Source: JBBQNY01 sp038255255
GTDB taxonomy: Bacteria > Pseudomonadota > Gammaproteobacteria > Xanthomonadales > Ahniellaceae
Assembly (NCBI GenBank): GCA_038255255.1
Contig: JBBSLL010000029.1
Span: forward strand, 1 to 40,040
Reading direction: 5' to 3'
DNA: 40,040 bases
The notes under the pieces: generated by a model
Databases searched by the model: none
Told to the model about the DNA's origin: nothing
Seen by the model: only the letters and a program-made list of their open reading frames with translations
Part shown: positions 1-8,248 of the stretch, piece by piece
Numbering within the stretch: the stretch's first letter is position 1
Layout: each line of letters begins with the position of its first letter
Made by a program: the position numbers and the translations under genes

Positions 1-418
1 CCGATAAGCCGGGTTCTGTCGTGGACAGTCATTCCTCTGGGCCCAACGTCGCCGTTGGGCTCAAGCAACCAACCCGGGCGCGACGCGGGCAACGTCATAG
101 CGCCCCTATTCGGTCTTGCTCCAGGTGGGGTTTGCCGTGCCATGCGGCGTTGGCCCCGCATGCGGTGCGCTCTTACCGCACCGTTTCACCCTTGCCTGTG
201 CATTCGCGAAATGCGCAGGATCGCTCCCGCGCGCACCGCGCCTGCCATCGGCGGTTTGCTTTCTGTTGCACTTTCCGTCGGCTCACGCCGCCCAGGCGTT
301 ACCTGGCACCTTGCCCTATGGAGCCCGGACTTTCCTCCCCGGTCGATCGCTGTACACCCGATGCGCAAGCGCATCTGATGGAGCGACCGATTCGGAGCGA
401 CTGTCTGGCCCGCTCGAC
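1..418 (-). ncRNA. rnpB: RNase P RNA, bacterial type A (3' end cut by window)
   Basis: Catalytic RNA of ribonuclease P, which removes tRNA 5' leaders. Read on the minus strand, it shows the conserved blocks GAGGAAAGTCCGGGCTCC (about 323-340), GCCAGGTAACGCCTGGG, an ACAGAAAGCAAACCGCC segment, GGTGCGGTAAGAGCGCACC, and at the left edge CGACAGAACCCGGCTTATCGG. The 5' end near 415-420 is inferred from the P1/P2 strand preceding CCAGACAGTCGC. About 10 bases of the 3' P1 strand must lie outside the window. It follows rsmI on the same strand. In pseudomonads rnpB precedes mraZ, so a division cluster may start just to the left; that is inference. Confidence 0.97.
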
Positions 419-453
419 TCTCATGTTAGCGGCTTTGCGCCGCAGGACCTTCA

Positions 454-1308
454 TCAATCCCCGGATGGCTCGGCATTCGGCAGGAAGCTGTACAGCTCGC
501 GGCGCGAGGCGCCTGTGATGTCAGCGGCGAGCCGTGCCGCACGCGAGGGCGCCATTTCCAGGAGCAGCAAGTGCATGACCCGACGGCCTTCCTCGAGGAC
601 GCCACTCGCGTCCGGCGCGGCCCCTGCAATAACCACGACGCATTCGCCGAGTCGTTGCTCCGGATCCTGCGCCACGCGCTCGGCAAGTTCCTGCAAGGTG
701 CCGTCGAGAACGGTCTCATGCAGCTTGGTCAGCTCGCGCGCCAGCGCCGCGCGCCGCGCGCCGCCCAGGGCAACGGCTGCGTCCGCCAGCATCGCCTCGA
801 TGCGGTGCTTCGATTCGTAGAACACGAGCGTGCGGGTTTCAGCTCGCAGGGATTCGAGTACTGCCACGCGCGCTCCACCACGCTGCGGTAGGAAGCCCTC
901 GAAGGAAAACCGGTCGCAAGCGATGCCGGCAACGCTGAGCGCCGCGATTGCCGCGCAGGGGCCTGGCACCGGGCGCACTGCGAGGGCGGCGGCGCGCGCC
1001 GCATGCACCAGCCGATAGCCCGGATCGCTCAGCAGTGGCGTGCCGGCATCGCTCACCAGCGCCACATCCTGTCCCGACTCCAGTCGACGGAGCAGCGACG
1101 GGATCTGTTCCGCCTCGTTGTGGTCGTGGCAGCTGACCAGGTCGGTGCGCAGGCCGAAGTGCGCAAGCAATTGCGCGGTGTGCCGAGTGTCCTCCGCCGC
1201 GATCAGCGAGACGCTGCGCAGGACCTCGAGCGCGCGCGGCGACAGGTCTCCCAGGTTGCCGATGGGCGTCGCCACGATCCACAAGGTGCCGCCGTCGCCG
1301 CGAGCCAT
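454..1308 (-). CDS. rsmI: 16S rRNA (cytidine(1402)-2'-O)-methyltransferase RsmI
   Basis: Cytoplasmic SAM-dependent enzyme that 2'-O-methylates C1402 in the 16S rRNA decoding centre. The 284-residue protein is the usual family length. It begins with the tetrapyrrole-methylase-type nucleotide segment VATPIGNLGDLSPRAL (about residues 12-27), followed by AAEDTRHT near 38 and SDAGTPLLSDPG near 86, all RsmI hallmarks. The ATG at 1308 is preceded by GGAA about seven bases upstream. It is divergent from lpoA across an 81-base gap, the same arrangement as yraL-yraM in Escherichia coli, and rnpB follows it by about 35 bases. Confidence 0.96.
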   Translation of the reverse strand: MARGDGGTLWIVATPIGNLGDLSPRALEVLRSVSLIAAEDTRHTAQLLAHFGLRTDLVSCHDHNEAEQIPSLLRRLESGQDVALVSDAGTPLLSDPGYRLVHAARAAALAVRPVPGPCAAIAALSVAGIACDRFSFEGFLPQRGGARVAVLESLRAETRTLVFYESKHRIEAMLADAAVALGGARRAALARELTKLHETVLDGTLQELAERVAQDPEQRLGECVVVIAGAAPDASGVLEEGRRVMHLLLLEMAPSRAARLAADITGASRRELYSFLPNAEPSGD

Positions 1309-1351
1309 GGCGTGTTCCGGAATGGGCGGCGTGCGTCGCCGATGCGCAAGT

Positions 1352-1357
1352 TATGAT
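1352..1357 (+). promoter_or_regulatory. Possible -10 element for lpoA
   Basis: TATGAT lies 32 bases before the lpoA ATG in the rsmI-lpoA divergent gap and is the only good -10 match there. No convincing -35 hexamer is seen at 16-18 bases spacing, so this is a weak call. Confidence 0.3.
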
Positions 1358-1389
1358 CGCACCTTCGCTGCGCAAGGCACCGCACATCC

Positions 1390-3138
1390 ATGAAACGGCG
1401 TCATTCCAGTCCCGGCCTGCGCGTATTCGCCCTCGGCCTCCTGTTGTGCCTTGCGGGCTGCGCCACTGCGCCGCCGGCGGAGATGGGCGAGTTCGACGAG
1501 GGCCAGGCACGTATGCTGGCGGAAGCCGGCGACTTTCGTGCGGCTGCCGCTGAATACGAGCGGATGGCCGACGATGATCGGCAGAATCGAGCGGCCCTGC
1601 TGCTGCGCGCCGCCGAGAGCCTGCGCGAGGAAGGCGACTGGGCAGCCGCCAGCGAGGTCATCTCGCGCATCAAGCGCAACCGACTTACGCAAAACCAGTA
1701 CCTGCGACTGGAACTGCTGCTGGTCGAACAATCGCTCGCGCGCAACGACTTCGAGGCTGCGTGGGCCAGGCTGCAATCGTTGCCCGAGGCTCGCCAACCC
1801 GGAGCGCGGGCACGGCAGCTCGAACTGCGTGCGCAGGCGCTGGCTGCGCGCGGCGATCTTCTTGGTGCCGCGCGCGTGCGCATCGAAATCGCTCCCTTGC
1901 TCGATGAAGGCCAGCAGCGCAGCAACGAGCGCGACCTCGTCGCGGTTCTGGCGCGCGTGCCCGCAGCCGACCTGCAACGCCACTTCAACGAGATCCCGGT
2001 CGACGATCCGCTGCGACCGTTCCTCGAGAAGGCATTGCGCACGCTGGGCAGCACCCCGGTGCGGCGGCTGCCTCAGCCGACCCGCGCCATCGGCAGCCTG
2101 CTGCCGGGATCTGGCGGAGATTGGCAGCGTGAAGGCGCCGCCCCGGTCGATCGCCTGGCGCTGCTCGTGCCGCTGACCGGTCCGCTCGCGGGTGCGGGCA
2201 AAGCGGTGCGTGACGGCGTGCTGGCAGCCCACTTCGCCAATCCTGCTTCGCGCACGCGCATCGACATCATCGACAGCGGGTTGACGCCCGCCAGCGCCGT
2301 GGAAGCCTATGTCGATGCCGTCACGCGCGGCGCGCAGCGCGTGGTGGGACCTTTGACGCGGGAGCAGGTCGCAGCGGTGTTTGCCCAGTCGCAGTTCCCA
2401 GTGCCGGTACTCGCGCTCAATTCGGGGGAAAGCGACGCGCCGCCTCCACCGGGCAATCATGTATTCGGCCTGGCCCCTGAAGAAGAGGGCGCTGCGCTGG
2501 CGCAACGCCTCGGCAAGAAGGGCTTGCGCGCGCCGCTCCTGATCGTCAACCGCGAGGACTGGAGCCAGCGTGCATCGCAGGCGATCGCGTCCCACCTCGA
2601 GATCGATGGTGCCCGTCCCGCCGCGCGGATCGAGTTGCCGGCAGGCGTGGATTTCAGCGCCACGCTCGATGCCGTGGGTGGCACGGTATTCGATTCCGTG
2701 GTGCTCGCCTTGCGGCCGCAGCAGGCGAGGCTCCTCGTCGCACAGTGGCGTGAGCGCGGGATGCCGGTGCAGCCCTGGCTCGCCACGTCGCACGTGTATT
2801 CGGGATCGCCCAACCTCAGCCTGGATCGCGATCTGGATGGCATCGAGTTCGCCGATGCGCCGTGGCTCGCGGGCGTGAGCGCCGGACTTCCGCCACGCCA
2901 GTCGCTGAAGCAGTTGTCCGGCGCAGAGTCGGCGCCGCGACTTTTCGCATTCGGCATGGATGCCTATCGCGTGGTGCCCTTTCTCGCGTGGCTCGGCGCC
3001 AACCCGGACACCTACCTCGATGGCGCGAGCGGGCAGCTGACTGTCGACACCGCGGGGCGCGTGAGGCGATTGCCTGCATGGCTGCGCTTCGTCGACGGGC
3101 AGCCGCGCTCGACGGACGGCGCGCTGGTCACCCAGTAG
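1390..3138 (+). CDS. lpoA: Outer-membrane lipoprotein LpoA, activator of PBP1A
   Basis: Outer-membrane lipoprotein that reaches through the periplasm to stimulate the transpeptidase of penicillin-binding protein 1A during peptidoglycan synthesis. The 582-residue protein starts with a signal peptide ending in the lipobox LAGC, with lipidated Cys24 followed by Ala, which fits outer-membrane sorting. Residues about 30-240 are helical and TPR-like. Residues about 255-580 form the LivJ-like periplasmic-binding fold typical of the LppC/LpoA family, opening with RLALLVPLTGPLAGAG. The neighbours rsmI (divergent) and yraN (downstream) are the conserved gammaproteobacterial set, which supports the call strongly. 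Confidence 0.93.
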   Translation: MKRRHSSPGLRVFALGLLLCLAGCATAPPAEMGEFDEGQARMLAEAGDFRAAAAEYERMADDDRQNRAALLLRAAESLREEGDWAAASEVISRIKRNRLTQNQYLRLELLLVEQSLARNDFEAAWARLQSLPEARQPGARARQLELRAQALAARGDLLGAARVRIEIAPLLDEGQQRSNERDLVAVLARVPAADLQRHFNEIPVDDPLRPFLEKALRTLGSTPVRRLPQPTRAIGSLLPGSGGDWQREGAAPVDRLALLVPLTGPLAGAGKAVRDGVLAAHFANPASRTRIDIIDSGLTPASAVEAYVDAVTRGAQRVVGPLTREQVAAVFAQSQFPVPVLALNSGESDAPPPPGNHVFGLAPEEEGAALAQRLGKKGLRAPLLIVNREDWSQRASQAIASHLEIDGARPAARIELPAGVDFSATLDAVGGTVFDSVVLALRPQQARLLVAQWRERGMPVQPWLATSHVYSGSPNLSLDRDLDGIEFADAPWLAGVSAGLPPRQSLKQLSGAESAPRLFAFGMDAYRVVPFLAWLGANPDTYLDGASGQLTVDTAGRVRRLPAWLRFVDGQPRSTDGALVTQ

Positions 3139-3152
3139 CGTCGTCGCAGATC

Positions 3153-3548
3153 GTGGCGGTCCGGAAGCTGCCTCGCGTTCCTGACGGCGATTCGCGCGCA
3201 GCACGTGGTGCCGAAGCCGAATCGGCGGCAGCGCGGCACCTGCTTGCCCATGGCGTGTCGATACTCGACCGCAATGTGCGCTGCCGGCTGGGCGAGATCG
3301 ACATCGTCGCGCGCGATGGCGCGTGCACTGTGTTCGTGGAGGTACGTATGCGCGCGGGGTTGCGCTTCGGCGGAGCGCTCGCGTCGGTGGATTCGCGAAA
3401 GCAGCGCCGACTCATTGCCGCGGCACGCTGGTATCTCGGCAGGCACCCGAGGCTCGCGAACGAGCCCTGCCGCTTCGACGTCATCGGCGTCGAGTCGAAC
3501 GGCGGCGCCATGACGTGGCTGCGCGACGCCTTCCGGGTCGACGGCTGA
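3153..3548 (+). CDS. yraN: YraN family (UPF0102) nuclease-like protein
   Basis: Small conserved protein of 131 residues with a predicted endonuclease-like (Holliday-resolvase-type) fold; the cellular role is not settled. The core GEIDIVARDG followed by VFVEVRMR (about residues 47-67) carries the E-D-ExK-like acidic pattern of the family, although the usual lysine of EVK is arginine here (EVR). The start is the GTG at 3153, fourteen bases after the lpoA stop, giving a normal family length and an N-terminal AEAESAAARHLLAHG helix. Its position directly behind lpoA matches the order in other gammaproteobacteria. Confidence 0.88.
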   Translation: MAVRKLPRVPDGDSRAARGAEAESAAARHLLAHGVSILDRNVRCRLGEIDIVARDGACTVFVEVRMRAGLRFGGALASVDSRKQRRLIAAARWYLGRHPRLANEPCRFDVIGVESNGGAMTWLRDAFRVDG

Positions 3549-3557
3549 TTCGTCCGG

Positions 3558-4955
3558 ATGAATACACCTCCGCCCGTTGCCGAAAATTCCGCTCGGCTGG
3601 TTGTCGCGCTGGAGTCTTTCCTGCCGGCCGAGGCGCTACTGCTCGCGCCCTCGGAACGGCTTGCCTACGGCTACGACAACTCGCGGCAGCAGGCCATGCC
3701 CGATGTAGTCACCCTGCCAACCGACGCGTCGCAGGTCCAGCGAATCGTCGCTGCGTGCGCGGAGCTGCGCGTGCCGATCGTGGCGCGCGGGCGCGGCACC
3801 AATACCACCGGCGCGACCGTGCCAGTCGCGGGCGGCGTGGTGCTGTCGTGCGAACGCATGCGGCGCATCATTGCGATCGATCGCGACAACCGCGTGGCCG
3901 TGGTGGAGCCCGGCGTGCTCAATGCCGACCTGCAACTCGCGGCGCGTGCGGCGGGATTGTTCTGGCCACCAGATCCGACCAGCAGTGCGTACTGCACCGT
4001 CGGCGGCAACCTGGCTTGCAACGCAGGCGGCCCGCGCGCCGTCAAATACGGCGCGAGCCGCGACAACACGCTGGGATTGCGCGCGGTGACCGGCACGGGA
4101 GAGTCCATCGTCTGCGGCGGCGCGACGACCAAGGGCGCGACAGGCTACGACTTGACGCGCCTGCTGGTGGGCTCCGAGGGCACACTCGCGGTGATCACCG
4201 AGGCGACCCTGCGCCTGGTACCCCTGCCCGACGCAGTCGTCACGCTGCGGGCGCTGTTCGATTCGGTGGACTCGTGCGCACGCGCGGTGGCCCGCGTCAT
4301 GGCGCAACCTCAAACGCCTTGTGCGCTCGAATTCGTGGACGGCGCGGCGCTCGATCTGTTGCGCGCGAATGGGATCGATGTGGGCCCTGCGGGCGCACTG
4401 CTCATGATCGAAGTAGATGGCCCGCGCGCGGCGTTGCGCGCCGCCGTCAACGCGGTGACAGCAGCGACGCGCGGCGACGGCCTCATCGATCTCACGGAAG
4501 CCCAGGATCCGGCCGAAGTGGCGGCGCTGTGGTCCGCGCGGCGTGCGCTGTCGCCGGCATTGCGCACGCTGTCGCCGAACAAGATCAACGAAGACGTGGT
4601 GGTTCCGGTTGCCGCATTGCCTGCGCTGGTCGCCGGAGTTGCCGACATCGCGGCCGCAAGCGGCGTGCGCATCGTCACCTTCGGCCACGCCGGCAACGGC
4701 AATCTGCATGTCAATCTGCTGCCGCGCGCGAACGATTCGGCGCAGGATGCCGCGGCACTCGAAGCGCTCGACCGGCTGTTCGACCTGGTCATTGAACTGG
4801 GCGGCACGTTGTCTGGCGAGCACGGCATCGGCCTGGCGAAACGCGCGTTCATGGCGCGCGCGATCACACCCGCGACACTCGATGTGATGCGTGCGATCAA
4901 GCGTCAGTTCGACCCGCACGGCATCCTAAACCCCGGCAAACTGCTGCCCGACTAG
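3558..4955 (+). CDS. FAD-linked oxidase, GlcD / D-lactate dehydrogenase type
   Basis: Flavoprotein that probably oxidises a D-2-hydroxy acid such as glycolate, D-lactate or D-2-hydroxyglutarate; the sequence does not decide the substrate. The 465 residues comprise a VAO/PCMH-type FAD-binding domain (about 35-215, with VPIVARGRGTNTTGA as the pyrophosphate loop) and a C-terminal FAD-oxidase domain containing GHAGNGNLHVNLL, SGEHGIGLAKR and FDPHGILNPGK. There is no iron-sulfur domain, so it is the GlcD-like subunit length rather than a GlcD-GlcF fusion. It begins nine bases after yraN. Its TAG stop shares the bases CTAG with the thiL stop on the other strand. Confidence 0.88.
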   Translation: MNTPPPVAENSARLVVALESFLPAEALLLAPSERLAYGYDNSRQQAMPDVVTLPTDASQVQRIVAACAELRVPIVARGRGTNTTGATVPVAGGVVLSCERMRRIIAIDRDNRVAVVEPGVLNADLQLAARAAGLFWPPDPTSSAYCTVGGNLACNAGGPRAVKYGASRDNTLGLRAVTGTGESIVCGGATTKGATGYDLTRLLVGSEGTLAVITEATLRLVPLPDAVVTLRALFDSVDSCARAVARVMAQPQTPCALEFVDGAALDLLRANGIDVGPAGALLMIEVDGPRAALRAAVNAVTAATRGDGLIDLTEAQDPAEVAALWSARRALSPALRTLSPNKINEDVVVPVAALPALVAGVADIAAASGVRIVTFGHAGNGNLHVNLLPRANDSAQDAAALEALDRLFDLVIELGGTLSGEHGIGLAKRAFMARAITPATLDVMRAIKRQFDPHGILNPGKLLPD

Positions 4956-5953
4956 TCCGCCTGCTGTTCCCGCCGACGGTTCCGGGGTGGACCCTTCGCG
5001 AAATGATCGTAGCCCGTCGCAGGGATTCGAATAGTCTTCGCGCCCCCAGCCTCGCGCCACAATCCCCGCCGTGCCTGTATGACGCCGATCCGCGTCACGC
5101 GTACATCGCATTGCGCGGCGATGCGCGCGACACGCGGTGCGTTGCGCTTCGACGCGGTGAAAAGCAGCGTGTAGTCGTCGCCGGCGCACTGCAACGCTTC
5201 GCGTGCAACCGGATCCGGCACCGCGCGGCGCAGAGCAGAGGAAGCTGGCAGCAAAGACAGGTCGATCAGCGCGCCCAGCGCAGAAGCGCGCAGCACGTGA
5301 CCGAGGTCCGCGAGCACGCCATCCGACACGTCGATCATGGCGTGCGCGATACCACGCAGCTCGATGCCGAGCGCGAGAGGCGGACTCGGCTTGTCGAGCG
5401 CGCGCACGAAACGCGCGCGGTCGCTCGGACTCGCTTCGAGTCGCTGTTCGACGCAGGCGAGGCCGGCCGCGGCCTCGCCGAGCGTTCCTGCCACCCAGAT
5501 GTCGTCGCCGGCCCGCGCGCCGGCCCGCGTCACGGCACGTCCACGCGGCGCGCCACCCAACAGAGTCACGCTGATCGAAAACGGGCCTCGCGTGGTATCG
5601 CCGCCCACCAGCGTGATGCCGTGCCACTTCGAGCAGGCCAGCAAACCTCGCGTTATCGCGAGCGCGCCCTCGGGATTCGGCAGGGTCAGCGACGACAACG
5701 CCCAACGCGGCTGCGCGCCCATGGCCGCAAAGTCGGATACGTTGACCGCGAGGGCTTTCCAGCCGACGGCATCGAGGGCTGTGCCAGGCGGAAAATGCAC
5801 GCCTGCGACCAGCGTATCCACGGCGGCGACCAGTTGTTCACCGCGCGGCAGGTCGAGGATCGCCGCGTCGTCGCCAATCCCGAGCGCCACGTCTGCCAGC
5901 GCACTCCGCTCTGCGAGCGCCGCGATCCGGGCGATCGTCGAGAACTCATTCAT
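4952..5953 (-). CDS. thiL: Thiamine-monophosphate kinase
   Basis: ATP-dependent enzyme that phosphorylates thiamine monophosphate to the cofactor thiamine diphosphate, the last step of thiamine synthesis. The 333-residue protein has the AIR-synthase-like fold signatures: ALGIGDDAAIL (about 24-34), VDTLVAGVHFP (about 46-56), KALAVNVSDFAAMGA, GGDTTRGP and MIDVSDGVLADLGH. The ATG at 5953 begins MNEFSTIARI, the standard ThiL opening. An upstream in-frame TTG at 5974 would translate into a repeat element and is rejected. It follows nusB, the usual partner, after a 68-base gap that holds this repeat. Confidence 0.95.
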   Translation of the reverse strand: MNEFSTIARIAALAERSALADVALGIGDDAAILDLPRGEQLVAAVDTLVAGVHFPPGTALDAVGWKALAVNVSDFAAMGAQPRWALSSLTLPNPEGALAITRGLLACSKWHGITLVGGDTTRGPFSISVTLLGGAPRGRAVTRAGARAGDDIWVAGTLGEAAAGLACVEQRLEASPSDRARFVRALDKPSPPLALGIELRGIAHAMIDVSDGVLADLGHVLRASALGALIDLSLLPASSALRRAVPDPVAREALQCAGDDYTLLFTASKRNAPRVARIAAQCDVRVTRIGVIQARRGLWREAGGAKTIRIPATGYDHFAKGPPRNRRREQQAD

Positions 5954-5965
5954 CGGCTGGGGCGT

Positions 5966-6000
5966 CCCGTTCAAGGTTCGACAGGCTCACCACGAACGGG
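5966..6000. repeat. Dispersed palindromic repeat, GTTCGTGGTGAGCCTGTCGAAC type
   Basis: The gap between nusB and thiL holds GGTTCGACAGGCTCACCACG within an inverted repeat whose outer arms CCCGTTC (5966-5972) and GAACGGG (5994-6000) pair; an inner GTTCG/CGAAC pair also exists. From general knowledge, very similar short palindromes with the core TTCGACAGGCTCA are scattered in intergenic regions of many proteobacterial genomes. Only one copy is visible here, so dispersal in this genome is inferred. Confidence 0.65.
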
Positions 6001-6021
6001 AGCGAGTCGCCGCCAGGCAGG

Positions 6022-6471
6022 TCAGCGACGGTACTCGCCGCCACGCGCCTGGAGCGCCACGCGGTCGAGAACGCCGTTGACGAACGTGTGACCATGCACG
6101 GCGCCGAAGCGCTTGGCGATGTCGACGGCCTCGTTGATTACCACGCGATAGGGAACGTCGGGACGGTGCAGCAATTCGAATGCCGCAAGGCGCAGCACCG
6201 CGCGCTCGATCGGGTCGATCGCCGCGACCGCGCGATCGAGCCACGGCTCCAGCGAAGCATCGATGGCGTCGCAATGTTCGACGACACCGTGCACCAGCGC
6301 CTCGAAATACGGAACGTCTGCGATTTCCATCTGCTGTTCGTCGGCGAACTGCCCGATTACTTCGGCGATGGGGGTGCCCGACAATTGCCACGCATAGATC
6401 GCCTGCAGCGCTCGGCGCCGGGCGCGTCCCCGCGCGGCAGGATCGACTCCGTCGGTGCGCTGCGGTTTCAC
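6022..6471 (-). CDS. nusB: Transcription antitermination factor NusB
   Basis: RNA-binding protein that, with NusE (ribosomal protein S10), acts on boxA sequences in rRNA antitermination. The 149-residue all-helical protein has the family blocks RRRALQAIYAWQLSG near the N terminus, the ERAVLRLAAFEL helix, VPYRVVINEAVDIAKRFG and FVNGVLDRVA. It starts at a GTG at 6471 whose last bases overlap the TGA of the upstream rib gene (GTGA), indicating translational coupling. Reading frames extend far upstream of this GTG but do not look like NusB, so the short start is chosen. Confidence 0.95.
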   Translation of the reverse strand: MKPQRTDGVDPAARGRARRRALQAIYAWQLSGTPIAEVIGQFADEQQMEIADVPYFEALVHGVVEHCDAIDASLEPWLDRAVAAIDPIERAVLRLAAFELLHRPDVPYRVVINEAVDIAKRFGAVHGHTFVNGVLDRVALQARGGEYRR

Positions 6472-7613
6472 TTGAGGTTCGCCACCAGCACCGCGGCATC
6501 GAGCGCAGCCAGCGTGGCCTGGAAACCCTTGTTGTCCTCGCCCGGCACGGCGCGCGCTTCCGCGTCGGCCATGCGGTCGACGGCGAGCACGGCATTGCCG
6601 ATGGGCACGCCTGTCTCGACCTGCACCTGCATCAGTCCCCGCGCGCATTCGTCGGCGATGTGTTCGAAGTGGCGCGTGTCGCCACGCACGACGCAACCAA
6701 GTGCGATCATCGCGTCGAACCGCTGGCTGCGTGCCAGATGCGCGGCGGCGAGGGGCAGCTCCCACGCACCGGGCACGTGGAAGACTTCGACCGCCGTGTC
6801 GATCACGCCACGGCTCGCGAACGCCGTGCCGGCGCCGGCCAGCAGGCGCTCCACGATGCTGCCGTTGAAGCGCGCCGCGATCACGGCGAAACGCGCGGTC
6901 GCCGGTAACCCGGCTGCGGCAGCGTTGTCGAAAGCGGCGGTTCCACTCATGCCGGCGATGGGATCGGGATCGGGGTCGGCACTGTAACAGTGCGCCGGCG
7001 AGGCCCCGGTGCACTGTCGATGCCGGATGAGGTCGGCAATGGATCCCATGGGAAGACCGTGCTTCTCCGCAAAACGCTCGAGTTCGGGACGACGCGCCAT
7101 GCGCCCGTCCCCGCTCAGGATTTCGACGATGACCCCGGCTGGCGAACATCCCGCCAGCCGGGCGAGATCGACCGCCGCTTCGGTGTGTCCGGGCCGGACC
7201 AGGACGCCGCCCTCGCGCGCGGCCAGCGGGAACACATGGCCGGGGCGATGCAGGTCCGCGGCGCGTGCGTCGGGCGCGACTGCAGTGCGGATCGTGTGGG
7301 CACGATCGTGGGCGGAAATGCCCGTGGTGACGCCGTGGGCCGCCTCGATCGATACCGTGAATGCAGTGCCATGGCGCGATCGGTTGTCATGCGTCATGGG
7401 CGCCAGCCGCAGGCGTCGGCAGTGCGCGGCCGTCAGCGCGAGGCAAACGAGGCCGCGCCCTTCGCGCGCCATGAAGTTGATGTCTTCCGGGCGCACGAAG
7501 TCGGCCGCCATGACGAGGTCGCCCTCGTTCTCGCGATCCTCGTCGTCGACAAGGACGACCATCCCACCCGCGGCAATCGCCTCGATCAGTTGCTGCGCAC
7601 TGGCAAAACCCAT
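6468..7613 (-). CDS. Fused RibB-RibH: DHBP synthase / lumazine synthase
   Basis: One 381-residue reading frame carries two riboflavin enzymes. Residues 1-200 are 3,4-dihydroxy-2-butanone-4-phosphate synthase: DDEDRENEGD (23-32), HGVTTGISAHDR (93-104), RPGHVFPL (123-130) and GHTEAAVDL (142-150). Residues 222-381 are lumazine synthase: FAVIAARFNGSI, VPGAWELPLAA and GCVVRGDTRHFEHI, with the catalytic histidine in the last block. A 21-residue linker with a DPDPDP run joins them, and no stop lies between. The RibA (GTP cyclohydrolase II) domain found in the common RibBA protein is absent. The ATG at Met222 (position 6950) has no good ribosome-binding site, which favours a real fusion. A sequencing error in the linker is possible but would need to hide a stop. 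Confidence 0.9.
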   Translation of the reverse strand: MGFASAQQLIEAIAAGGMVVLVDDEDRENEGDLVMAADFVRPEDINFMAREGRGLVCLALTAAHCRRLRLAPMTHDNRSRHGTAFTVSIEAAHGVTTGISAHDRAHTIRTAVAPDARAADLHRPGHVFPLAAREGGVLVRPGHTEAAVDLARLAGCSPAGVIVEILSGDGRMARRPELERFAEKHGLPMGSIADLIRHRQCTGASPAHCYSADPDPDPIAGMSGTAAFDNAAAAGLPATARFAVIAARFNGSIVERLLAGAGTAFASRGVIDTAVEVFHVPGAWELPLAAAHLARSQRFDAMIALGCVVRGDTRHFEHIADECARGLMQVQVETGVPIGNAVLAVDRMADAEARAVPGEDNKGFQATLAALDAAVLVANLK

Positions 7614-7641
7614 CAGCCGGAAGCCTCGTCCCCGATCCGTG

Positions 7642-8241
7642 TCATTCGCGCGGGGCGCTCAACAGGCGTTCCACGTAGCGCGCCACCAGGTCGACTTCGA
7701 TATTCACCGGCGTACCCGACGGCATCTGGCCGAACGAGGTGTTGAGCAGGGTGTGCGGCACCAGCATCACTTCGAACCACTGGTCACCGATATCGTTGAC
7801 CGTGAGGCTCACGCCATCCACAGCGATCGAACCCTTGCTGGCAACGAAGCGCGCAAGCGGGCGCGGCATGCGCATGCGCCAGCGCTCTCCGCGCGCGTCG
7901 GCTGCGCGGTCGAGAACGCTGCCTACTCCGTCCACATGGCCGAGCAGCCAGTGGCCACCGAGGCGGTCGCTGACACGCAAGGCGCGCTCGAGGTTGACAG
8001 CGGCGGCCTCGCGCAGGTGGCCAAGCGTGCTCACCTCCAGCGTCTCCAGCGAGACATCGGCATCGAAGTGCTGCCGGTCGAACGCGACGACGGAAAGGCA
8101 TACCCCATTGACCGCGATGCTCTCTCCGAGCACGACATCGCCAAAAGGCAATGTGCCGACCGCGATGCGCAGGCGCACGTCGCCCTGCCGGCGCTCCGTC
8201 GCCGACACGTAACCCACCCCCTGGATCAATCCTGTGAACAT
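7642..8241 (-). CDS. ribE: Riboflavin synthase alpha chain
   Basis: Converts two 6,7-dimethyl-8-ribityllumazine molecules into riboflavin and a pyrimidinedione that RibH reuses. The 199-residue protein has the two tandem lumazine-binding barrels: MFTGLIQGVG start, GESIAVNGVCLSV in the first repeat and GSIAVDGVSLTVNDI in the second, joined by GGHWLLGHVDGVG. The ATG at 8241 has GAGGA five bases upstream. That ribosome-binding site overlaps the stop of the methyltransferase remnant. The next gene downstream, ribBH, starts 28 bases later, placing consecutive pathway enzymes together. Some organisms call this gene ribC. Confidence 0.95.
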   Translation of the reverse strand: MFTGLIQGVGYVSATERRQGDVRLRIAVGTLPFGDVVLGESIAVNGVCLSVVAFDRQHFDADVSLETLEVSTLGHLREAAAVNLERALRVSDRLGGHWLLGHVDGVGSVLDRAADARGERWRMRMPRPLARFVASKGSIAVDGVSLTVNDIGDQWFEVMLVPHTLLNTSFGQMPSGTPVNIEVDLVARYVERLLSAPRE

Positions 8242-8248
8242 CGCTTCC

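Noticed and set aside
1351..3204. 617-codon minus-strand open frame opposite lpoA
   Set aside because: Same reason: low-complexity, Arg-rich shadow of lpoA with no start signal or recognisable domain.
3636..4919. 427-codon minus-strand frame opposite the flavoprotein gene
   Set aside because: Arg/Ala/His-rich antisense frame; the plus-strand flavoprotein carries clear conserved motifs.
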